Assembly (NCBI GenBank): GCA_030374805.1
Contig: JARGSG010000006.1
Span: 1,116,001-1,180,000 of the forward strand
DNA: 64,000 bases
Direction: 5' to 3'
DNA from: Gracilaria gracilis
Lineage: Eukaryota > Rhodophyta > Florideophyceae > Gracilariales > Gracilariaceae
Shown here: one piece after another, positions 55,389 to 64,000 of the stretch
Layout of the letters: every line of letters starts with the position of its first letter
Position numbering within the stretch: the stretch's first letter is position 1
The notes under the pieces: generated by a model
The model's input: only the letters and a program-made list of their open reading frames with translations
What the model was told of the DNA's origin: nothing
Databases searched by the model: none
Position numbers and translations under genes: made by a program

Positions 55389-58280
55389 GACAATTGTCGC
55401 CGGGAGACCCGTGAGAGTACGCCGATGGTACTGCACCACTTTCGATCGTGGGAGATGCTCGATTGGCTCATCCGAGTCAGACTCGGGTCGGTAGCCGTAT
55501 TAACGTACGAGATACTGTATGTACCCCCAACGAGTGGTATGAGTGTTCTACTATGTGGTCGACTACGAACTCCTGTCGGAAGACTTCCCGGCCTTGCCGT
55601 GTGATTACGACATCCTGCTTCGGAGAGCTCTCCGGTGGCTTCACCCTGTGTGGCACTGCGTCGATGCTCCGGTTAGACCGAGTTCTGTCCAACAAGGTTG
55701 GTGGAACTATACCTTCGTGGTGTAGTCCCCTACTTGGGTCGGTTTTCACGCGTCTCGCGGTGTCGGTGTTCCCGTTTCCTTGTTCCGGTATAGTTCCTTC
55801 TCCCGCGGGAGTCCCAGGTGGACGTACCGCAAGTTTGCGTGGTAGCAACCGTTTCGACGGAGTTGTTTGTGGCGTCGAACGCGCTCGCGTCATCGGTAAC
55901 CCTGATTGAACCGGCCTCGCCGTGGTGGCCCGTGACGTTTTCAACGTGTGGCAGTCATTGGTTTGCGCCGTGGCGTGTTCCACCTCCGTATGCACGGAAG
56001 GTGTCAGCTCGGTTTGTCGACGTGGTTCGCTCGCTGAGCTGATCTCCCTTACAGGTGTAGTCCGTGTTCTACGGTTGGCACTTCCGTGCTGGGCATTTAG
56101 CGATGTGTCCACTGTGTGGCCCGTCTCAGGCGTGTTGGGCGACTTAGTCTCCGATGACTCTTCTCCGTCTTGGACGTGCGAGCTCAACGGCGCCCTAGGC
56201 GGTGTTTTCACTCCTTTATGCGACGTAGTCACTCCAGGCGCGCTATGCGGCTTAGGAAATGGCTTCACCGGTAACGACTGAGTCTCCTCGGCCCTGTTCC
56301 CCACGGCGGTAGTGCCTGGTGACAATTCTGTTTCTGCGTTGATGCGCGGCGATTTTGACGAGACGCCGGGCTCCCGAGAGGGCTTTGATTGCGCATTAGC
56401 GGTGTCTCTCTTCCGTGCCACAAGGTGTTCCTCACGCGATAGCGCGGAAGCATGACGATTAACGAGTCCCTCCCCCTCCTTTGATGGAGCGACATGGGGA
56501 GTGGGTGTCAACGCGCCAAGGCGGCGAATAATTACGCCAGGCGGCGGGGATTCAGACAGCGAAGAACCAGGGCGCGCAGAGTCCGATAACATCGGCATTT
56601 TCGAGAGTCCCCTACTTGGGTGTAGTACCTCCCTAAGGCGGTCGATCGGGGGTGGGTCCAGTGTGTCCGTAGTGTTCGTTTCCGCTTTTGCGGTAAAATG
56701 TCCACGTGATGGGTCGTTTCCCGCAGGCGGGGGTGCAAAAACCACGCGATCGCGGGAAATGCGTTCGTGTTGCTGACCCATCTCCACTACGACAGTGTCG
56801 GATTCCACAGCAATTGTCTTGAATGAACCGTCGACGACAGGTGAGAGATTGTGGCGTTTCTCCTCGCCTGGGTTCTAATACTCCTTGCGGATGAACACAC
56901 AGACCCCTTCTATAAGGGCGGGTAGTCTTCGAAGGGCTCGCTCATCGAAATCACGCTTATACGCGGCTTGTGACCGGCCCATTGACCGTTGTGCAGGGAC
57001 CAGATTGGTAAGCCATGTTTTCCAGGTTTCCCTGTATCCCTTCGTCGAAGGAAATTGATCCAGCGTTGGCTGTGCTTCGAGCGCCACGGGCGGTGTGGTG
57101 CGAGACAGAACCAATTCAAATGGAGTCAATCCCGTAGTACGGTGTACCTGAGTGTTGTATGCGAATGTCAGCGCATCGGTGAACAGGTCCCACGTGGTGG
57201 GGTGATCGGCTACGTATGAACGGAGTGCTGCTAACAGCGTCCGGTTAAACCGTTCAGCCTGCCCATTACACTGGGGGTGGTAGGTTGTCGTGAAGAGATT
57301 CTTGACATCCAGAATTCTGCATACATCCCCGAAGAACCGGGAGGCAAACTGTTTCCCGTTGTCGGAGAGTAGATTCACCGGTGAACCGGAGACGAATGCC
57401 TAATGGGTGACGAATGCTTGCGCAACCGTCAGTGACGTGATTCTTTGTAAGGGTACGGTACGAACGAGCTTCGAGAAACGATCCGTTATCACGAGTAGAA
57501 ATTTGTTACGCCGCTTAGTAGCGAGGAAGGGTCCCAAAATATCGATAGCTACGAATTCGAGGGGCGCCCTTGCGGGGAAGAGCTTCAACTTCGTCGCATG
57601 GTGGCGAAGCTTGACGCGATTCCGAGCACACTCGGGGCAGAACCGCACAGTTGCGTAGCAATCCACAGCCATTGCTGGCCAGTAGAATTTCCTTCGGAAT
57701 GTAAGGTACAGTTTCCGTCCTCCGACGTGGCCCCTAAGTTTGGCATAGTGTGATGAGTGTAACACCCGAGATTGTAGGGCGTGTGGCACTACTATTTGTG
57801 GGTTTTTAGCTACCGTGCGAACGAGATATCCAATATCATAAACCCGAAAGGGGAGATCAGCTCCTCCATTGAGTTGCGCCCGAATCTTCGTGCAGTAAGG
57901 ATCGCTGAATTGTTCCCTAACCATCCCCTCCCTTGTGACGGGTACGAAGTTCCCTGGTAGGGGGTTCCCACTTTTGCGGACAGCGAGTAGGTCATCCTGT
58001 TCTTGGGCAAAATCCAGTTCGTCTGGCCATTCCTCTTCGATATCATCTAGTTCACCTGCGGTGTAGTCGTCAACTGCGAAGCAGGATATTTCCTCGTCAT
58101 CGACGGCTAACGCTTCCCATGTGGTGGATAGGCGAGAAAGGGCGTCGGATTGTGTATTTTTGGCGCCTTTCTTGTAGGCGAAGTCGAAGTCGAACTCTGC
58201 AAGACGCATTCTCCAACGCATTAAGCGGCCTGAAGGCTCCGATATGGAGAGTAGCCATCTCAATGATGATTGATCCGTGT
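55389..58280 (-). pseudogene. pol: Element C integrase, linker and chromodomain
   Basis: The complement strand shows an integrase zinc domain ending CPECARNRVKLRHH, then FVAIDILGPFLAT (first Asp), VNLLSDNGKQFASRFFGD (second Asp) and HPQCNGQAERFNRTL (Glu). One frame is kept from 58878 to 55477 except TAG at 57400 (between VTH and AFV, where Trp is usual) and TAG at 56875 (after RKEY). A long Ser/Thr/Pro-rich linker leads to a chromodomain, VVDHIVEHSYHSLG, with a late frameshift relative to element A. The gene faces the remnant antisense gene. Confidence 0.88.
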
Positions 58281-59478
58281 AAAAGGTGAAATGAGCACCC
58301 ATGAGATAGGGGCGTAGTGTGCATAATGCCCACACTACTGTAAGACTTTCCTTCTCCGAGACAGAGTAATTCTTCTCATGCACGTTTAACGAACGGGACC
58401 AGTACCCAATTGGCTTGCGTTCCCCTTCTGGGGTAGTTTGAAACAAGGCGCAGCCTACCTGGTAGTCACTATAATCCGTGTTCACGGTATATGAAAGTCC
58501 CGGTCTCGGTAGTGACAATACTGGTGCCGTAGTTACAGCCTCTTTAAGAGATTGAAAGGCTTCCGTCTGAGTGGACGTGAATGAATCCAACTTAGACGGT
58601 CGATCCTTCCGCAGAAGCGCGTTGAGAGGTGCCGCAATGTCCCCAAAGTTGGCAATAAACCGTCTATAGACGTTGACTAATCCTAGAAAGGATCTGAGTT
58701 CAGTCTGGGTAGTCGGCTCCGTGGCCTGTTTCAGCGACTTCACACGAGCGTCCTCGATCATGACACGTCCTGGACGGATTATGTGACCCAGATACTTGAC
58801 AGTATCCGTGAAGAACTCGCATTTTCTCAGCTTGAGTGTCACTCCGGCGTCCCGTAACGTGGCCATTATGTCTCTCACATGTGTGAGGTGATAATTTAGA
58901 TTATCTGAGAATACAATGACGTCGTCAAGGTAGACGAGACAAGTACGCTACTTGAAGCGGGCCAGTAGGATATCAATAGCACGCTGAAAAGTAGCGAGAG
59001 CATTGGTTAAACCAAAGGGCATCCGTTTAAAACGGTAGAGGCCAGAATGGCAGACAAACGCTGTCTTGTCCAGATCCTCCTTTCTCACTGGAACCTGCCA
59101 GTGTCCCCAGTTAGCATCCAAGGCCATGAATACGGTAGCATTTCCGAGAGAATTGATGTATTCATCCATAAGTGGAATAGGGTACACGTCCTTGACGGTA
59201 AGGGAGTTTAGAGGACGATAGTCGATACGGAAGCGCCAGGAACTATCTGGTTTCGGAACCAGTACCACTGGTGATGCCCACGGCGAATGTGCCGGTTCTA
59301 TAACTACTGCACGGAGCATCTTGTCCACCTGAAATTGCTCTTCTTCTCTGTCCTTGGGCCCTGCCCTGTACGGATGTTGGGCTACTGGCCGAGAGTTCGG
59401 AAGGAGATCGATCCGGTGTTCCGTGGTATTTATCTCTCCGAGAGAACCATCCCACATTGTGTTGAATTCACGAAGCAT
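58281..59478 (-). pseudogene. pol: Element C reverse transcriptase and RNase H
   Basis: Polymerase motifs in one frame: ASPVVLVPKPDSSWRFRIDY, LDANWGHWQVPV and MPFGLTNALATFQRAIDILL. Then comes A-R-F-K, a TAG at 58948-58950, R-T-C-L-V and the catalytic Y-L-D-D-V-I-V. Tether and RNase H follow with LSYTVNTDYSDYQVGCALF, FYTDQSSLRWLLSIS and KNTQSDALSRLS. Only the single TAG interrupts more than 470 codons, so polymerase, RNase H and most of integrase are otherwise open. Confidence 0.9.
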
Positions 59479-60632
59479 ATCGCGCAGTCATTTGCGGTGT
59501 GTCTCCTGAACATGTCCGAGGTCGAGTTCTTCTAATTCCTTCACTGGGTTCAATTGGTCGTAACTTGTCGGAACGCGTGTCTTCTCTGTCTTAACAGGTT
59601 GCTGACCCGAGAGACTAGGCGACGGAGACGAATAAGATTCAGACTCCTCCCCCTCCTTCGAGTGAACGATTCCGAGCACATCGGCAGCAGTCATCTTCGT
59701 CGGTACCAACGCAGTTGGATGCGGCATGACCGAGCCAATCACTTGGGTTTTCACCAGATACTGGGTTGTTTTGCCTAGATTGGCTATCAAGACGTAAAAC
59801 GGATTATCCGGTTCCACCTGGACCACTCCATAAGCAATGGCAAGAGAGTATTTATCATACAATGATGGCAATGGCTGGACGATTCGTAAACCGTGTTGAC
59901 GGGGAATTCACCTGTACCCAGACTTGAGGCTCGGGAGGCACGCGTGTCGCGGAGGCAACACGAAGCTTCGTAGATTCTAGAGAACTCGGTGGTTCTTCCT
60001 GCGCCGCAGGTAGAGGTACATGCTTCTTGGAGGCATGCCTCAAAGGACGACGAACAATCGGCACGGACGGACCATCTTCCATTTCAACACGCCCCTGGCG
60101 GGGCCTAATGGCATCGACAAAGCAGTCGCAAAAGTCACAACCCAAAATGACTGGGGCGGCCAGGGACCGAAAAACGACAAGGTCGAGCTTCACCACGCAT
60201 GAGCCCAAGCGGATTACCAACTCGATGTATCCTACCGTTGATAATGGGTTGTTATTCGCGTCAGCGACGTCAGGAATGTCGCCACGGCGAATGTATGTGT
60301 GACCGCAAGGCGGGTGGCAATGCTGTCTCAACAATGAAGTTCGGACCTGCGCCTGTGTCTAACACAGTGAGATAACGCACCGTAAACTGGGGTGAAAGGC
60401 CAAGGTCGGCATAGACCTTGTAATTGCGCTTGGCCATCACCATAACTCTATCCGGGAACCGGTTATTTCTTACCCGTATCCACGGTCGACGAAGAACACC
60501 AAGGTGTTCTGAGTTCACGTCCTCGACGGCCTGTTTCCTCGAGAGGATTCGGACCTGGGAGCGAGGCAGGGACGCCTCGGGCGCCTTCAGCCTCAACTCT
60601 GAGGTCGCCTCTCCAAGATAGGAGACTCTCAC
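59479..60632 (-). pseudogene. pol: Element C aspartic protease region
   Basis: The frame from 60632 overlaps the end of gag by shift and contains VRYLTVLDTGAGPNFIVE, the D-T-G-A of a retropepsin. A frameshift near 60310 moves to a frame with IPDVADANNNPLSTVGYIEL and LAAPVILGCDFCDCFVDAI, the second half of the protease including the conserved I-L-G-x-D. Another shift near 59860 leads to the connector before the polymerase, which ends in a TGA at about 59488. The protease cuts the polyproteins in the particle. Confidence 0.82.
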
Positions 60633-60634
60633 AA

Positions 60635-62758
60635 TTAGTTTCTCTGAGCAGACTCCGCCTGAGGCGTGTGCTCAGTTTTCTGAACCATTGATGCATGGAA
60701 ACCAGCGGCAGAAGCGTCCGCAGTAGCGGTTGAATTTACCTCGAGAGGGGTACGGGGGTGAGAGGTCACCATGTTCTGGGCAATCGGAGCCGCAATTGTG
60801 CGTGGAATATCCATCTTCGTGCGGATGTACGATGCCATCGGAACAGAAGCCTTCTCCTCAGGTGAGAGGGATTCGTAGTTGCCAATGACTTGTGCCCATA
60901 CACGCATGGTTAAAACGCACTGCGGAGAAGTATGCCCTCGCGTATAGCAGAGGTGACAGTTCAATCCAACAATGGCATTGACGTTCCGAGTACTCGAGAA
61001 TCGCACCGCTGGGCGGGAAACTTTCCAGCCAGGCCGTGAAGCCCGGGTTCCACCGTTCTCATAGGACAGTCGAGGCTGTCAAACTGGGTTCGAATCTGCA
61101 TACAGCAGTGTATTGTCCGGAGCCGTTTGAAACGAGGCATCCGTGGTTGAGGGCAGCTCCGTTGTCGGGATTGAAAGCACGTCGCTACGGGCAAAGTGCA
61201 CCTGATCATACTCCTTTTGGGAGTGTTCATCAGCCAGAATTGACGCCGACGGGGTTCCCGATCCCAACATCAACGCTTTAGCGGACTGCAACCGGGTACC
61301 CGGGACTTCTGTGCGTAGCGCATTGCCTTCGGCGCGTGCATACTGCACCAGTTCCAAGTACGTAGTCTAACGGTTCTCTTGACGGCGACGGGCCATTAGG
61401 GTCCGTATAGCCGGATCTAGTCCATCAACGAACATGGTACAACGCTCTTGAGCTGAATTAACATTGCCACAACGGTGGAAGGCCTTATTCAGGCGCACCG
61501 AGTAATCGGTTTCCGTTTCGCCGGGGCGTTGTTTGGTGTCCCTCAGAGCGAGGGTAGCCGACTGGATGGCGGTACCAGTGGCATAGGATCTCAGTAGATA
61601 TTGAACTGCTTCAGGCCAGCAAGTAACCCCTCCTCCAGAGGCGCGCGATGAACCTCTTACAGAGTTGTACTGATCTTCCGCAAGTCTGCGTAGAAAATAG
61701 GGCAGCGCGACAAACACCTGTCCTTCATTCATCCCAAGGATGTCGGCTTCCGCTACAAAGCGTGATAGAAAATCCAACACCAAGATGGGATCATCGCCTG
61801 TACACAGTGGATTACAGAGCGACAGCTGCATCCGTTTGATACAGTCTTTCACCTTTCCCGTCCCACTGGGAGTTCTATCCAATGAGGAGTCCTCCAAACG
61901 GTAATAACGGTATGACAGCAGCTTCTTGTAGAGCAGATTGGTAGGCTTCAAATTCTTTAACCAAGAGTGCTTCCTTCCCTTCGGACGGGCGCGTATCACA
62001 CCTTGGGTGGCTGATGACCGCTTTGAGCGTGACGAACGCTCACGAGGTGCTTCTTCTACCTACGAGTCGGACGAATCAGACGCGGTTGACCGGCGAAAAG
62101 AAAGAGAAGATGCTGACGAATCAGAGTCGTAGTTCTTCCGCTCCTTGCGTACTTTGGATCCACTGAACTTCTTGTCACGGTGTGAAACAGCATCCGGCTC
62201 AGCCGTGCGATTAACTCCAACCAGGACGGTTTGTTCCACCCTTTCTAGACGGGCGCGGAGGCGAGTAAACTTCTCAGCCACGTACTCCACGAAATTAGCG
62301 GGTCCTCCGAAAGCTTCCAAGAGGGAGTTGACATCACCACGCAATACGCGGAGATCCTCAGAAAAGTCCTGCAAAGCAGTGTCATCCACCTTCTTTCGAA
62401 GTAGCGACAACTCCTTAGCAAGGGTAGCATGGGCAGCCCGCGTGGAGCGGAGCTGCTCTTCCACAGTTAAGTGGGGGGTGTCATTGACAGTAGCCCTCAG
62501 AGGTGCCTCCGGAGTGGGAGCTGCGGAAGTTACCGTACCTCCTACGATAGGGGCGGGACCAGCAACGGCAGGAGCCGGTCCATCAACTCGATGAGGGTTG
62601 ATCAACGACGTGGGCGGAAGTCGAGTGGTCGTCGGCACAGCTTCAGTAGCCGGCATCCCTTCGGTCCGGGACTGTGAACGGGCGGGGATCCGTGACGGAA
62701 ATGGCGGATCCGATCTTCCAGGCGGACTGCGTGTCTTCGGACAATCTGACAGCGTCAT
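60635..62758 (-). pseudogene. gag: Element C Gag with CCHC zinc knuckle
   Basis: ATG at 62758 is the first in frame, about 160 bases inside the LTR. Order: a Pro/Thr-rich N-terminus, a predicted coiled coil (HLTVEEQLRSTRAAHATLAK onward, about 62300-62480), a Ser/Asp-rich linker and the capsid region with CTGDDPILVLDFLSRF and TETDYSVRLNKAFHRCG. A zinc knuckle C-H-L-C-Y-T-R-G-H-T-S-P-Q-C (C-x2-C-x4-H-x4-C) lies near 60915-60960. Stops are TAG 62060, TAG 61367 and TGA 61079, all in the same frame, which ends at TAA 60635. Pol then continues in a different frame, the usual gypsy arrangement for programmed frameshifting. Confidence 0.88.
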
Positions 62759-62898
62759 GACAAGAACAACCGTACAACGGGATACTCGACAGCCAATTGG
62801 CTGGGACTTCCAATGAACTTCCAAATGGAGACAAGTACTAAAAAACTAACCTCGTCACGAGTGGATTCACGCGTGAATCTTCCGACAAAACTAATCGT

Positions 62899-62916
62899 TT
62901 CTAAGTCGGAAGACCA
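62899..62916 (-). promoter_or_regulatory. Candidate primer-binding site of element C
   Basis: Two bases after the 5' LTR the sense strand reads TGGTCTTCCGACTTAG. It would pair with a tRNA 3' end GTCGGAAGACCA. The tRNA identity is not determined. Confidence 0.6.
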
Positions 62917-62918
62917 CT

Positions 62919-63777
62919 TGTAGAGCAACGCTTTTGGCTGGAAAAGCGCAGGCTCACGGAGACGTTCGGAATCTTCCCCTCGACAGGGCAGCACAGCGAA
63001 CGGAGCACTCCAAGAATGACACAGCTAAGCCAGGTGTATATCCGAGGTCAAACCACCACGACAAGCGTCGGAGCGTTAGGCTGATTAGTAGTCGGTAGAG
63101 ATCCACGTGTTCACACAGTCACGAGATGAGTCCTCGAAAGAGAGTAGCACGGCAACAACAAGGTGTCGGAAACGGGCCACTGCGAACAGGGCAAAAAGGC
63201 AAAACCCAAAAAGGAGAGAAAGCAAACCACCAGAATGGTGAAAAGAGATAAATAATAAAGCAAACCCAATACAGGGACGAGTATACGACAATAGGTCGAA
63301 ACGAGACACACAAATAGTGGTTATACTGTGAGTGCCACAAGGGTGGGTAACTATACGTGAAGAACGCAGTCGTCACTTTACTTGGAGGTGAACAATCCGC
63401 GAAGGCGTGATAGTTAGAGCCAGAAGCCCTTGCTTGGCAAGGGGCAATTTACTTGGGGGAGCGATGCTCAACCCTCTAAGTACTGAGCTCGGCGCACCAC
63501 TGACAGTGGGTGCGCCGGGCAAAATAATCTATAAAATATCTAAGTAAATACAGCAATGCTGGGTGCACTGCCTCTGGCATATCCGTGCTACACGTGTGCT
63601 ATTCACACCCGCTAAGCGGCGCCTCGAGCCGTGCAATCCACGTGTACATGTGTGAAAATTACCTCAGCGAGGCGACAAAATAGCAATAATAGCGGTGTAG
63701 CTCATATATATCTACTAACGCATGATGCAGAAATTAACTAAGTACCTCAAATCGCCTCCAAGGAGTGTTGTCCTTCA
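62919..63777 (-). repeat. 5' LTR of element C
   Basis: 859 bp, direct repeat of 53251-54108, followed on the right by the CTTTA duplication. It contains the same two dyads near 63427-63446 and 63491-63516. Confidence 0.93.
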
Positions 63778-63782
63778 CTTTA

Positions 63783-64000
63783 GTCATACACTCAAATTTA
63801 ACGGTAGAAGCGCAGAGATGAAGTGGTGATCCACCTTGCAGGTAAGGCGATCTCGACCAGCAGTTACAACTGAAAAGGCTGGGTTGCAAAATGCAAACTG
63901 CACGCAAGCAACCTACGCAGATTTAAGTTTGAATCAGAAGCAATGCCACCTACAAATCGTAGGTGGCAGATTGAGAACTTCTACATAATAAACAATCCCA
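63783..64000 (-). other. Copia-like leader or gag start at window edge
   Basis: On the complement strand the stretch around 63780-63835 resembles the one at 32375-32420: a GCTTCTACC box followed by an AT-rich start related to K-F-E-S-M. It may be the 5' end of a related copia into which C inserted. Nothing else is recognised to the window end. Confidence 0.3.

Larger units (their letters stand above)
53251..63777 (-). mobile_element. Element C: complete chromovirus, same family as A
   Basis: 10527 bp bounded by LTRs 53251-54108 and 62919-63777 and by a perfect duplication CTTTA (53246-53250, 63778-63782). On the minus strand the order is LTR, primer site, Gag with zinc knuckle, protease, reverse transcriptase, RNase H, integrase, chromodomain, and then a shortened plus-strand gene before the 3' LTR. 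Gag runs in one frame and pol in others, with several stops and two or three frameshifts. It is the reference that shows which parts of element A belong together. Confidence 0.95.

Noticed and set aside
1-64000. General reassignment of stop codons to explain all broken frames
   Set aside because: Frameshifts and all three stop codons interrupt the elements, and some stops align with Glu or Lys in relatives. Ordinary decay explains most of them; only the shared-position stops are kept as a question.

Overview
This window is eukaryotic, gene-poor, transposon-dense nuclear DNA. Almost all of it is long terminal repeat (LTR) retrotransposon sequence of several ages, some nested, with foldback MITEs and one decayed DDE transposase. 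I found no intact host gene, no rRNA or tRNA gene, no CRISPR array and no bacterial-style operon. The pol families (chromodomain Ty3/gypsy with W-M/L-D-D reverse transcriptase, chromoviruses with Y-L/I-D-D, a diverged Ty1/copia, a Harbinger/DDE4-like transposase) resemble what I know from red macroalgae and oomycetes. I lean to a red alga, but this is an inference and the sequence does not settle it.

Layout. 1-3.3 kb: a reversed gypsy gag fragment, a copia gag (UBN2) fragment and degraded unknown sequence. 3270-8880: a complete gypsy element (E1; 5-bp duplication GGTAG) inserted next to a GC-rich block. 9.8-10.7 kb: a broken gene of unknown function. 10886-15163: a 5'-truncated chromovirus on the minus strand (element A) that still has its 3' LTR and a plus-strand extra gene. 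15.2-19.3 kb: no recognisable gene, but two foldback MITEs and a relative. 19273-27525: an LTR element (D) with intact ends (duplication ATCTG), a primer site and a polypurine tract, but a 7.2-kb interior with no retroviral gene. That interior is crowded with CC-N4-GG palindromes and carries four related hairpins near the primer site. 29.4-31.4 kb: a transposase pseudogene split by a solo LTR (ATATC). 32.4-36.3 kb: a copia gag-pol in one frame with seven stop codons. 36352-51660: an old minus-strand chromovirus (B) that also has a plus-strand extra gene; a MITE and a second complete gypsy element (E3, 41860-47368, duplication CTCAT) are inserted in it. 53251-63777: a complete chromovirus (C, duplication CTTTA), same family as A and the solo LTR.

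Main points. Two chromovirus lineages carry, between the end of pol and the 3' LTR, a gene on the strand opposite to gag-pol; its products look distantly related between lineages. Element D appears to be a large non-autonomous retrotransposon packed with a palindromic motif and a leader hairpin array showing a compensatory base change. E1 and E3 lack a canonical tRNA primer site and have overlapping palindromes at the LTR junction instead. Several premature stops fall at the same codon in different elements. Three unrelated LTR families share the full palindrome TGACGTCA.
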